This document shows positions 9,671 to 21,223 of a stretch of DNA of 64,000 nt, piece after piece; the stretch's first letter is position 1, and every line of letters starts with the position of its first letter. The stretch is from the NCBI GenBank assembly GCA_011799875.1, contig CM022299.1, positions 349,972,526 through 350,036,525 on the forward strand, given 5' to 3'. The position numbers and the translations under genes are program-made. Below the pieces are notes generated by a model, which made no database searches, was not told the origin of the DNA, and saw only the letters and a list, made by a program, of their open reading frames with translations. The DNA comes from Thinopyrum elongatum (taxonomy: Eukaryota > Streptophyta > Magnoliopsida > Poales > Poaceae).

Positions 9671-12600
9671 ATTGTATTTTTTTAATACAAATGTACGTAT
9701 AATCGTATTTGATCGCTCGCCCGTCGCACACGACCTCATTTTGCCGAGCGTGTGTGGCCGGAGGGCCTATCCCCGACGGTTTCTGGGTCGTGTGGGAAGG
9801 ACCCTCCCTATCTCCCACACTCACTTGGCGATGGTTCCAAATGCCGTCGCGGAAAGGGGTTAAAAACCGTTTGTATAGCACCTCGCTATACCAGTGAGTA
9901 GTTGTTGGGGGGTTGGCGTCTGGCTCCTGGGATCCGTCATCTGATCGCAGCAATCGGGTAAAGGGGAAAATAGGTAGCAAAGCAACCATGAGTACTCATC
10001 CAAAGTACTCGCAATACTGACATCAGATATATTCTAAGTATGCATCGGTATAAAATGGAAGGGTTGTATTTGTGGACTATACTGTAGAATGCCAGAATAG
10101 AGGGGAAGGCCTAGCCTATCGAAGACTAGCATCTTCAAGCATCTTGCAGCATTTAGAAGAGTACATAATAGCATATTATAATTAACAAGTATGTTGTAGC
10201 ATTAACGCTCAGAGATCCTTTCTCGACTCCCTGCGAGAAAGCAATTCCGGAGCCATCATATCCATCTCATGCCTCAGCATCCAGTATCCAGTTCTAGTTG
10301 TATAGATCGGGATACAACTCCAAGTCGTCATGTTACCGTGGACACAACTATTCGAATAGATAAACTTCCCTACAGGGGTGCACCACATTACCCGACACGC
10401 TCGATCACTCTGGCCGCACACACTTTCCTGGGTCATGCCCGGCCTCGGAAGATCAACACGTCGCAGCCCTACCTAGGCTCAATAGAGAGGCCAGCATGCC
10501 GATCTACATCCTAAGCGTGCAGGGGTCTTGGGCCCATCGCCCTTTGCACTCCTACATGTTACGTGGGCGGCCGGAAGCAGACATAGCCCCCTTATACAAG
10601 CACAGGCGTTCTAGTCCAATCCAGCGCGCGCTGCTCAGTCGTTGACGTCTGAAGAGCTTCGGCTGATACTACGACGTCGATTGCCCATATCTTGTCCCGC
10701 GTGAAGGTTAGTGCGTATAGGTCAAAACCAACTCAGATCAAATACCCAATCTTGTTAGTGTCTTGGGAGCTCGCGGAGACGAGCAGAGACTCACGATCAT
10801 GTGACCCCGTCGCCCCGTCTCGAGGAAATACGGCAAGGGCCAGGCCCAAGCCTCTCACTGGGGCGATCTACCTGCCCGTCCATGCCTCGTAATTATGTCG
10901 CGGGTACCCTCCAGGTCAACCCGACTACACATCAACTCGTGGGTACCCCTCAGGGCTGACCTGACTTCAACATGGTTATATGGTAAAGTCAAAGTAATTG
11001 TGTGTCCAAAACAGCAAGGGGGAAACCCGAGGAATCACCCTCGATGGAATCCCACTCAATGTAACCGTCAAGGTGAACACGTAGGAATCACCCTCGGGGT
11101 TCACACTCGAGGGGGTTGCACGACAGAGTCATATCAGGAGTGGTGAAGGAGGAATCACCCTCGATGACCACGACCGATTAGCTACACTACAGAGTTATCA
11201 TCAGGAGTGTGTTTCGAGGTATCATCCTTGGCACTCGATAGTATCTCTGAAGAGTCCTACAAATAAGGGGGTGTGATGTGTTGTGTCGGGCCCTGGACAT
11301 CGATCACGTTGATCGAGTCACCTGGTAATCCAGTGGGGGGAACAAGGACAAGGTGAGGGGTCACTGATGGGTCACTAACCAACATATACTAAGCAGTTTA
11401 GGATAAGCAGGTAAGGTACAAGAGCAGGGTACAAAATCACGCTATGCATCAGAGTAGGATCATACAAAAGCAGTAGCAGTTCTAATGCAAGCATAAGAGA
11501 GAAGGGAATGGGCGATATCGGAATGATCAAGGGGGGTTTGCTTGCCTGGAAGCTCTGCGGAGAAGGACGGGTCGTCAGGGGTGCAGTCAACGTCTGGAGC
11601 AGTGGCGTCGGTCTCAAAGTCTAACGGAGAGAAGAGGGGGAAGAAACAATGAAGTACTAGGTGATACCGGCGAAGGGGGAAAACATCAGGGAAAGTATTC
11701 CCGGTGTTTGACATTTTCGGACAGATGGAATGGAGGGGGACGTTTCCATGTTCGCTATGCTAGGGACGTGTGACAGACGAACGGAGCGCGTATTCAGAAT
11801 CGTCACGTTTTTCTGAGCAACTTTCATGTACAAAGTATCTTCGACCGAGATACGGTTTATTTTATATTAATTTCCAAAGTTTTAATTCATTTTCAAAAAT
11901 TGTTATTATTTAATTTAATTGAAAAACAGAATTATGACATCGATGTGTGGGTCCCGTCTGTCATTGCCACAGTTTTAATTAAACAAAACTAATTATCTAA
12001 TCAGGTAATTAGGGTTATTAAATAGAATTAATTAAGTTAATTAATTAATTAATTAACTATTTATTATTATTATCATTATTCTTTCTTTTCGTTTTTTACA
12101 TTTCGGCCAGTCCACCTGGCAGTGGCCCACTCGGCCTCCCAGCCTGGGCACGCACGCACGCGAGCGCGCAGCACACGGCGGCGGCCGAGCTAGGGCAGCA
12201 GCGGGCTCAGGCGGGGGGGCTCCGGCAGCCGGAGCGGGCGCGGTAGTGGCTATCCCGACGACGAGCGGCGCGTGAGGGGCGGCGGTCGCAGCGGGCGAGC
12301 GCTGTCAGGCGAGCAGCAGGGCGCGGGCGGCTCCGACGCGGTGGCGGCCAGCGGCGCAGGCGCGGGGCAAGGGCTCCTGGGAGTGAGAGAGCAGCTGCGG
12401 AGCCGGAGCAGCAAGGCAGCCAAGCACACGGGCGCGGGGGGGTAGGGCCGGAGCGAGGCAGGGAGTGGCCTGGGCGGATGCGGCGATGGACGGCCGGGCG
12501 CGGCCCGGAGAGGATGTGGGCGCGAGGGCGACGGGCAAGGCGTGACCGGAACGCGACGGTGGCTCGGTTTGTCCCGGGCTAGCTACCGAACGACCAAGCA

Positions 12601-13157
12601 ACGACGACGGGAAACAGAGCTTCGGCTACGGAGGAAGCTAGCGCTCGAGGACGTGCGCGAGGCAATAGCGAGCGGGGAAAGGAGCGGAGGCTCACAGCGG
12701 GGGAGACGACGGCGAGCTCGCATGGACGCGGGGAGGACCGAAGCGGGGCTAATCACCGACAAGGGCGATGGCCGAAGGCGACGAAGCAGCCAGGGGCGGA
12801 TCTGGAGCTAATCTTACCCTGATGCACTACTTAACTATGGCATAAATTTTGCAAGCAACCGATGCATTAAATAAAGGTGTGTTTCATAGCTTGTAACACG
12901 GATTACCGAACATAATAGAAGTCAAATTGTAAAAAGTTAAAAACAAAATGCAACACTCAAACTGTTTAATATAATGCCAAATCAAACAAAAAATTTACTT
13001 GAAAAGCATGTCTTGCATTCTGAAATTCGAAAACACATCATCGGACACAAAGGTTTATTAACCTACAAAAACAAAACTAGAATTAAAATTTTGAGTAGAA
13101 TATAATAAAATGCCTAAATCAAAGTACTTAAATTTGCCAAAATGTTATAAATTACCT

Positions 13158-15469
13158 TTAGTACATTCTCTTCCTTCGAGCCATGAAATACTCAACCACT
13201 TGATCATTGGTGACCTTTTTCATTCTTCCTTCTCCACATAACAAATAACATCATCACTCAAGCTGTCATCGTTGAGGCGATTGCGCAAGCAAGTTTTGAC
13301 CAATTTCATTGCTGAGAAGCACCTCTCAACTGTAGCAGTAGCAATAGGCAACACAATTACTAGTTTCAACAACCGATAAAACAAAGGGTACATAATATGC
13401 CTCCTCGTCTGCACCATTTTTTTTAAAGCTCGGATTGTTGCTATGTTGGAAAAGCTATCATCTGTGCGCACATCAGCAATATAGAGCCGTAGATCCTTAT
13501 CAAGATCCCTCAAATCCCCGGAATCAAAATCCTGAGGGTATAAGTTAGCCAAACTCATAAGATTCTCCAAATTGAAATCACGAAATGAGTCTCTTGGACT
13601 CAAAGCTGCTGACCAAACAAGCAAGTTAGAGGATGTCTCACTGAACCTATTGTCAAGCTCTTGAACTAGCCAATCAAAAACATCGTTGAAGCAATCAACT
13701 TGATAGTGATGTTTGTTGGTAATTCCAGTTATCTGCCTTCTCTTTTTTGGATTCACATATACTTCTTCCATGTCAAACTATAATATCATGTTTCTCACAA
13801 AACACATGAACTTCACCTACCAAAGAGTCCCATCCATTTTCTCTAAGTTCATTCAAAACTATTCTAGTTGACTTGACACATTTCATGGCATTCACTATGT
13901 CTTGATCCTTCCGTTGCAATGCTAATGACAATGTGTTAGTAGTAGTGAGGATTGTCAACATGAGATGCAAATAGAAGACAAGGTCAAAAGATTGAAAGTA
14001 CATTAGAAGACCAATTGCTTGGTCTCTATTTGTTCTGTCGGTGTCTTCTTCTTCAACAAATTCAAGAACTTTAATAACTGACCTGAACATGGCAACCAAA
14101 CTCTTAAGTGTTTTAGCATGTGAACCCCAACGAGTGTCTCCGGGTCTTTGAAGGCATTGCTCTTGATTTAGACATGTCCCCGTTGTAAGCTGCCCACACC
14201 CTAAAGCCCTGCTCATTTCTTCAAGATTTATATCTCCAATCATGTCCCTCCGCTTGGAAGAACCACCCACAACATTTAACAAGGTAAAAATCATACTGAA
14301 GAAATTACTAACTCCTTTATGCTTTCTTACAACAGCCACAACAACTAACTGAAGCTGGTGAGCAAAGCAATGAACATAATAAGCTGTGCTACTTTCTCTC
14401 ATGATCAATGATTTGAGACCATTGAACTCACCTCGCATGTTACTAGCACCGTCATATCCTTGTCCTCTAACTTGATTGTAGTTCAGCTTATATTTTTCAA
14501 AAAGAGAATCAATTGAACTCTTGAGGTATGAAGAAATTGTTTCTTTCACATGAACAAGACCAACAAAGCTTTCTTTAGAATCTCCAGAACTATCAACATA
14601 CCTCAAGGCCACAGCCATTTGTTCTTTGCAAGAGACATCTCTAGACTCATCAACAAGCAAGCAAAACACATTATTGTGAACTTCTTTGAGAATAGATTAG
14701 ACTATCACATGCGCAAAACCTTCAGAAATATCTTTCTGGACTTGAGGAGCAACCATAAGAGCATTTTGTGCAGCATCTTTTCCCATAGCCTTGCCAACAA
14801 CTGGATCATGCTCAGCTAAGAAGTCACGAACTTCCAAGAAATTCCCTTTATTATGCGAGTTTTTTGACTCATCATGGCCGCGGAAAGGCAACCCTTGCTT
14901 CAACAGTAGTCTAGCTGTATCAATTGATGCATTTAGTCGAGTAAAATATGCAACCTTTGAAGCTTCACTTTGAACTTGCATAGCAACATCAATGTGTTGA
15001 TCTCTTTTTAGTAAAGCAGTACATTTTTTCTTGCTTGATCATGGACGCTACCTGGCTCACCAACATGATCTTTTAGCCTTGTTGGAACGCTCCAAGTATC
15101 CCAACCATTCAGAACAAATGCCTCATACCCAGCTTCTTTCTTGTGGCTGCGATCCCTAAATAAAAAACGACAAAAGCAATATGCCTTTTTCTTCTCTTCG
15201 CTGTATTCAAGCCAACTTCCATGATCTTTATACCATTCAGGATTGAATCTTCTCCTCTTAGCCCCAAAACTTGAATATGGAAAATCAACATCCTTTGGCT
15301 GACAAGGTCCATTAAGCAAGTATTTTCTTCTTACCAGATCTTTCAAATTTGGATGATAATGTTCTATCAGTTTCCTCTTGCCTGGGTCATATTGAATCTC
15401 CTCCTCCCAATTTATGTCTTCTGGAGTAACTTGTGATGTCGCCTTTCTTTTGAGAAGAAACTTATCCAT
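13158..15469 (-). pseudogene. hAT transposase with TTF-type zinc finger (ZMYM1-like)
   Basis: The protein starts MDKFLLKRK (ATG at 15,467-15,469) right after a splice acceptor ATGCAG (15,476). The N-terminus is a TTF-type zinc finger region (KKKAYCFCRFLFRDRSHKK). The DUF4371/RNase H-like part has LLVDESRDVSCKEQ and GQGYDGASNMRGEF, and the C-terminus is a hAT dimerisation segment (VLPIATATVERCFSAMK). It would bind element ends and excise the transposon. It is broken by a one-base loss in an A-run near 15,025, an in-frame TAA at 14,697, a frameshift at the TGA at 13,773 and another near 13,220, after which the frame resumes (KVTNDQVVEYF) to a TAA at 13,158. The reading is otherwise continuous, so inactivation looks fairly recent. 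Confidence 0.9.
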
Positions 15470-15640
15470 ATTATCTGCATTTAACAAATAAATTACAAAT
15501 AAGATATCTAAAAGTTTGAATCCAATGAAGTATACGTAATTACAAGTTAAACAATAGCTATTGCCCGGCGTTTTGCCAAAACACATACATGATACATTTA
15601 AATAAGATTTAATCTACTTGCAACAATTTCATACATATAA

Positions 15641-16585
15641 GAGAAAAGTATACTTTTCGTCCCTCAACTCTTCGCTGAGTTTAGTTTTCGTCCCTCAACT
15701 CTAAAACCGGACAGAGTGCATCCCGAACTCTCGAAACCGGTCACTTTTCGTCCCTGCTGCTGAGTCAACTCGGTTTTGACCACGCATGAACAGTACATCC
15801 GATGAACAGTAAATTCGAAAAAAAATCAACAAAATTCAAAAAAATCTGAAATTTTATGGCATCGAAGATACTCAGGTGCGCCACGTGCGTGCTAATTTTC
15901 GTCATGTTTGGAAGTTCGAGGAGCATGCAGCAAAAAAAATAAAAGTAAATGTACTCTGAAGTGAACAGTAAAATCAAAAAAATAGCAAAAAAAATCAAAA
16001 AATTCTGAAATTTTTTGGCATAGAGGATGCTCAGGTGGGCAAGGTGCGTGCAAATTTTTGTGGTAAAATAAGATTCGAGAAGGTCGTGCCAAAAAAACAA
16101 AATAGCGTACGTGTGTGTGCCGCTTTGGATGGTTTCCAAACCCTCGGATCTTATTTTACCACAAAAATTTGTACGCACCTTGCCCACCTGAGCATCCTCG
16201 ATGCCAAAAAATTTCAGAATTTTTTGATTTTTTTTACTTTTTTTTTATTTTACTGTTCACTTCAGAGTACATTTACTTTTGTTTTTTTTTTTGCTGCGTG
16301 CTCCTCGAACTTCCAAACATGACAAAAATTTGCACGCACGTGGCGCACCTGAGCATCTTCGATGCCATAAAATTTCAAATTTTTTTGAATTTTTTTGCTA
16401 TTTTTTTTCGAATTCACTGTTCACCGGATGTACTGTTCACGCGTGGTCAAAACCGGGTTGACTCAGCAGCAGGGATGAAAAGTTACCGGTTTCGAGAGTT
16501 CGGGATGCACTCTGTCCGATTTTAGAGTTGAGGAACGAAAACTAAACTCAGCGAAGAGTTGAAGGACGAAAAGTATACTTTTCTC
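15641..16585. mobile_element. Fold-back (long inverted repeat) element, ~945 bp
   Basis: Two arms of about 450 bp form a near-palindrome centred near 16,110. Outer ends are GAGAAAAGTATACTTTTCG and its complement, and inner motifs (GTCCCTCAACTC, ACGCATGAACAGTACATC, GGCATCGAAGATACTCAGG) recur in reverse. Flanking TACATATAA (15,632-15,640) and TGCATATAA (16,586-16,594) form a 9-bp duplication with one mismatch, which suits a Mutator-like non-autonomous element. It lies in the 5' intron or leader of the hAT transposase. It encodes no protein. Confidence 0.88.
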
Positions 16586-18086
16586 TGCATATAATACGGG
16601 ACCGTAATCTAGACAAAAGAAATGAAAAGCACATTGCTACTCATATTGTAAGAGAAGAAGAGAAAATTACGATGACGCCGACGCCGGCTGTCGGCTGCCG
16701 TAGCTGTGCGGACGTTCGGATGATCGGATCAACCAAGAAGACAGGAACGGATCCGTGCTGCCGGCTGCTACAAATCGTCAATTCGTCAGGACTAGGGAAC
16801 ATATCAATTCCAATTTTTAAATCTGTAGAAAGATTAGCTACAGCCTACAGACTACAGTACTACAGTAGAAGACTAGAAGTACTAGCTAGATTTTGCCTCT
16901 TGGTTCGATGGTTGCCGCCACTGCACAAGTTCTCAATCTGCGGATCGATCGATCGCCGCCGGCCGCTGCACAAGTCGATGAATCGGGAGTCAGGATAGAT
17001 TAGGAGATGAGGAGACGTGGTTGTTTTAGTCAGATAGATTGTTTTGTTCGCTACAGGGGACACCAGATGGATCGTTCATTGTGCTCGATGGGCTGCTGGA
17101 AGCGGACCAAAGGAGGCCTGGTGCGCCTGGTATGATGGGCCCTGTAGCACACTTTTCGGCCCACCCTGTTGCCAGAGCTAAATACCTGATATTTAGTACG
17201 TAAAATGAAATCGGACCCTGTAGCCTGTGCTACAGGGTTGGCCCATTGGGCTCCGCCCCTGGAAGCAGCCACATCCCGTCCGATCCGCGAATGTAGTCGA
17301 CGTAGGGGCCGACAGCGCTGCTCCTGGGCATTCTCTGGCGCCGTGGGGAAGCTCCGGTGCGCGCGGGCGACGACGGCATGACGACGGTGGCGTCGGTTGC
17401 GTGTGGGGGAGAGGAAACGGGGCGCGGGGGAGGGGGGAGGAGGACTAGGGTTCGCAAAGGGGTTGGGGACGACGTCTTGTAGTCCTCCGCGACCACAGGG
17501 GAGCACCGGTGTCGCGCATCGGTCGGCGATGGTGCATTCGAGCGGCTCGCGTGCTGACACGCACGAGGAAGAAGGCGATGGTCATTTGATGTGGACTGGG
17601 CCAAGTTCTGTGCATTGCTAGGCCTAAGTGCATAGTGCCATTTTCCTATTTTACATTTCTGTAACAAAATCTACTACTGTTTTCTATTTAGATTAGTCAA
17701 CAATTGATTTTTGTTTAATATGAAACTTGTCACACAAATACAGGGAAACACCCTGGGGCTGCACAAAAAGTTTTAAAGCATTTGGGATTGTTTATCTATT
17801 TTTAGAAATTGAAAAGGTTAACTAATTGGCTGTTGGTCCACTGTTATAATTTCCAGGGGCATTTTAAACATCCCCAAAAATGTTTGTTAATGCAAGAAAA
17901 TTATGTAGTGAATATTTTCAACCTAAAGAACATTTTAATTTACCAATTGAAGAAATAATAATTTGACTTGTTATTTGAATTTTAATTTGACTTTAATTTT
18001 AATCAAGTGACAATTGGCTTAGTAAAATGGTGATGATATGGCATCATTAGGGTGAGGTACTGTAGCACAAGTCTCGGGGTGTTACA

Positions 18087-18319
18087 GTGGTTAAGGGGGA
18101 CAATAATGTTGAAGTGTAATATTTGTTTTGATTTTTTTTAAATTAGAACTATTGCTGCATTTGAACTATTTTAGACTATATATGCGGCTATTTGAACGTG
18201 TGAACTTAAAAAAAAAATAGTGTCAAATGTATGCAGGTAGCGTTGGATGGCCGGCTCCTGCATCCGTCTCTGCGGACTGATCCCCTGTCCACTAACGGAT
18301 GCGGGAGGAAATTTACATA
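18087..18319. other. AT-rich remnant with a transposon-like terminus
   Basis: Non-coding. The right side reads GTTGGAGATGCCCTAA, a string seen at ends of several grass DNA transposons, but no partner end was found. Confidence 0.3.
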
Positions 18320-18535
18320 TCAGTGTTGGAGATGCCCTAAGTAATTATCCATCGGTACAACTGAGTCCACAACAAATAAACAGTCTGATTCAACTTCTAC
18401 CTTGTTACTTCCAATATGAGCAGCCAAGTATAGACCATTACTAATGGCAATCAGCTCTGCAAAGCGACCATCGGGAACGTGTGGTACAAACCAAATAGTT
18501 ATTGCTATGAAATCATCACGTGTGGTTGGGACCAC
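18320..18535 (-). pseudogene. RNase H-like fragment (RVT_3 type)
   Basis: A 71-codon frame contains WFVPHVPDGRFAELIAI, then SNGLYLAAHIGSNKVEVE and SDCLFVVDSV. This resembles the central RNase H fold of plant reverse-transcriptase-like proteins linked to LINEs. Catalytic residues before this segment are missing, so it is a relic. Confidence 0.55.
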
Positions 18536-19544
18536 TAGTTATTTAGTTAGTTAGTTAGAGTGTGCCCCTTGCAAATGTTGCTCCCCATCTCGCTCGTAGT
18601 GATAAATGGCGTACTGCATGTGCAACATTTGTCGTAATCTTGGAGTTTTATACTATTTTTTCGTGAATTCGTTTCTTGAAAACATTTTATCTTTTGAAGC
18701 GTGCGTCCAAATCACAAACCACTTTCATCGCCGGGTTTCTCACATCGAGATATTTGAAACTAGATATCATGTTAATAAGTTTAGACAAACTTTTTTCCTG
18801 GAAAAACCCTAAGAAAACTGAAACCCCCTAAAAAATTGAAAACCCTAAAAACCAAAATAAACTGGAACGAAAAAATGAAAACAAAAGAAAACATAATCCC
18901 AGAAAAAACAGAAAATAAGAACAACGGAAACAAAAAAATGGAAAACCAAAATTTCGTCTCCTGCGACAGGCCCTTCAACAACTCGCGACCCCAACACCGA
19001 CGCTGGTGCTCCTCCTGCTTCATCGACATGATCTTCTTCAAGGGTGTTAGATCTCAATTTCGTCTACCTTTGGTCATGTGATGACAAAGGGGGGATTTGA
19101 GTTAGTCTTCAAGCTAGTTTTCTATATGGGATGTGTTTTTGATTAGGTTACAACTCTCGCTCTTCTCGGGGTTTTATTGTATTGAGTTGTAAACTTAAGA
19201 GCGGTGGTGGTCTGACTCTTTTGAACTCTATTTCTTCATGTTGTTTCCTAGTTAATATGCATGCATGCTGAAATTCGTCAGACACTACTTTTCATTGTGC
19301 ATTGCAATTTCTTCATATTATCTATTCAATGCACTGTTGGATTCCAAGATATTGGGGGAGATATCCACAATTCCAATCTGTCGTGTGCATTTGCAATCCA
19401 AAGCAAATTATCATATGCACATCTTCAGGGGCAGTTCCTCTATATCCTAAAATCAAAATCTTCAAATATGTACTTGCACTTCTTATTATTTATTCCCGTT
19501 GAAAACTTAATCAATTTGTAATCAATCACCAAAAAGAGAGAGAT
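18536..19544. other. Unassigned repeat-like sequence
   Basis: AT-rich, with a strongly A-rich patch (18,810-18,950) and no convincing coding frame. The ORFs present have no recognisable domain. Confidence 0.4.
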
Positions 19545-20956
19545 TGTAAGTGCATCTAGTGCCCCATTAGTAGTTTTGGAGTATTGAAGACAAATGAGTT
19601 AAGGGACTAATGTGTTTGTGAGTGTACACAGGAGATATAGCCCATGAAGATTTTGGCTTAACCAAGAAAGATGACCCCTAAAAATGTATGCGTACATTGA
19701 AGAAATTGGTGCGCCCTTTGAAGAATTGGAAGCTGGAAGACTTTGCTTTCATAATTTCTTATTTCTTTAATTGAGTCAATAGGGAACACCGTACTGTTAA
19801 AGGGGTCTAGGTGATACATAGGCATATTTCCCAAGTGATGCTCTAAATCCAAACTTACCTATTTCTTCGAGTGAATAGTATGGAAATCTCTTGCAGTGCA
19901 GTCGAGTTATTCAGCGGCAGAGACGAAGTTCTTCTGGTCGCTGACGAAATTGGTCCGACTGAAGAGTTGGGAATTCGCCAGTGCGGTCCTCCTACCTTGA
20001 GGAATTTGAGAGTTCAAAATTCTGACCATTGTTGCGTGAGTGCCAGCTGTCGAGTGGATCCTATCCTAACAACAGTCGTGTCCGAAGGGCATGATGGTCA
20101 AATCATGTCGGGTTGCCCCTGGCTATAAATAGCCGCCCCCACAATCATTTGTTGGTTGGCTTCTCCGAGTGATTGATTGACAAGTGTCAGCTAGAGAAAA
20201 CCATCCTCCGACGGACTTGAGAGAATCCTAAGTGAGGAAAAAACCCAAACACCCAAAGCCAAAGTGATTGAGCATCACTGAAGAGATTGTCCTGTGTGAT
20301 CCGACGCTTGTTACCTTTGAAGTCTGTGTGATCTTCCAGACGGTTAGGCGTCAAGTTCTGAGCACTCAAGAAGAATTTGTGGAGTGCTGTAGGACAAGTC
20401 TGTGAAGATTTTGGAAGTCTACCTTTAAGACTTACCATGAGTGGTTGGGCAGGGTCTCAGTGACCTTAGCTCAAGGGCATAAGGTGTAGCCTAAGTGTCT
20501 ACTGAATTGAATCCCAAGTCTTCCTAACTAGACGTACAGTTGTCACAACAACTAGAACTGGTCAAGCAAATCCATTGTCTTCATCGAGCAATCCGATTCT
20601 ATTTCTTCAACCCTTTAATTTTTGCATATGTGTGTTGAAGAAATTGTCCTCCCTCTCTTGAGGACTTTCACAATTTCATCAAGTCATGTTGCATTATCTT
20701 TGTCTTCTGTTTAGTTGTATCCCACTCATTCATCTTTGTACTTGCAGGTTTGTATGTCTTACTACTCGCTATGCATGTCTTATTTTGTCATGAGGACTTT
20801 GTGTCTACTTCGATAAGCATGCTTGTGTGTAGCGACTTCTCTGTTTAATTTTTCGTCACCCTGTTATTCTTTAGTAAACTTGTCTTTTTGAAGAATCTGT
20901 TAAAATCTCCCAATCCACACTCCTCCCCCCACCCCCCCTCTGGTCGATATCTCTCA
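19545..20956 (+). mobile_element. LTR fragment or solo LTR
   Basis: Starts TGTAAGTGCATCTAGTGCCC and carries a promoter-like GGCTATAAATAGCC at about 20,121-20,134. It ends in a C-rich, CTCT-rich segment (CACCCCCCCTCTGGTCGATA, then TCTCTCA). The sequence type is known to me from Triticeae LTRs. No internal domain, primer-binding site or clear target duplication follows, so the boundaries are approximate. Confidence 0.5.
20123..20130 (+). promoter_or_regulatory. TATA box of the LTR
   Basis: TATAAATA in a GC-rich context within the LTR. It probably drove the retroelement transcript. Confidence 0.5.
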
Positions 20957-21037
20957 ATATGTTTTTTGGAGAGAGGATTGAGAGGAGTAGAGGTGAGAGC
21001 CACCGCCGCGGCGCTCTCTGTTCGTTCTGGAAACGAA

Positions 21038-21223
21038 TGTAGCGCCCTGCACCCTACTATGCGCTAGGCGCTGCACATGACGGTGTGGCGCCTGACGTTT
21101 AGGCGGTGCATGATCAGGTGTGGGGCCGGGCCTGGACCAGGGATGCCAAACTGGCTAGGCGTGCAGCGCCGGTCAGTAAGGCGCTGCACAGTAGGGTGCA
21201 GGGCCTGGCTGTCGGGCGCTACA
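21038..21223. repeat. Imperfect inverted repeat, ~186 bp
   Basis: The left end TGTAGCGCCCTGCACCCTAC is mirrored at the right end (GTAGGGTGCAGGGC, then GGGCGCTACA). GC-rich GGCGCTGCA motifs recur inside. It is probably a MITE or fold-back relic. It is non-coding. Confidence 0.55.

Larger units (their letters stand above)
8370..9896 (+). mobile_element. CACTA-type element, right end (CACTA-1)
   Basis: This segment is homologous, inverted, to 38,134-39,340 across two exons, a subterminal repeat zone and the terminus. The terminus reads CTATACCAGTG (9,896), so the element end on the other strand starts CACTGGTATAGC, closely matching CACTGGTGCAGA at 38,134. It is followed by AGT, a candidate 3-bp duplication. 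The left end was not found, and the element may extend left to include the 3.7-5.9 kb array and gypsy-1. No transposase is visible, so this copy is non-autonomous or truncated. Confidence 0.7.
12791..17261 (-). mobile_element. Complete hAT transposon (4,471 bp)
   Basis: Termini are CAGGGGCGGATC on the left and, on the other strand, CAGGGGCGGAGC on the right. A perfect 8-bp target duplication GAAGCAGC flanks it (12,783-12,790 and 17,262-17,269), the hAT hallmark. Inside lie one minus-strand transposase pseudogene and a nested fold-back element. Removing it restores continuous sequence of the surrounding LTR unit. Confidence 0.95.
9903..18086 (-). mobile_element. Long solo-LTR-like retroelement unit, interrupted by hAT
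   Basis: On the minus strand it starts TGTAACACCCCGAG (18,086) and ends CCCCCCAACA (9,903), a TG...CA pair. It is flanked by GTAGT (9,898-9,902) and GTGGT (18,087-18,091), a 4/5-matching 5-bp target duplication. Without the hAT insertion the unit is about 3.7 kb, GC-rich in the middle (12.1-12.8 and 17.3-17.6 kb) and without retrotransposon proteins. The length suits a long LTR of a non-coding LARD-type element, but I could not verify a family. A motif GGAATCACCCTCG recurs near 11,033, 11,086 and 11,151. Confidence 0.6.

Noticed and set aside
9503..9739. 78-codon minus-strand ORF with MYIPHSQSK repeats
   Set aside because: It is a translation of the 45-bp subterminal repeats, not a protein gene.
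12305..12811. GC-rich ORFs of 98 and 89 codons flanking the hAT element
   Set aside because: High-GC non-coding part of the long LTR unit. Open frames occur on both strands with low-complexity products.
15765..16525. Several overlapping ORFs on both strands, Phe/Leu-rich
   Set aside because: They are mirror translations of the AT-rich fold-back element arms, and no domain is present.
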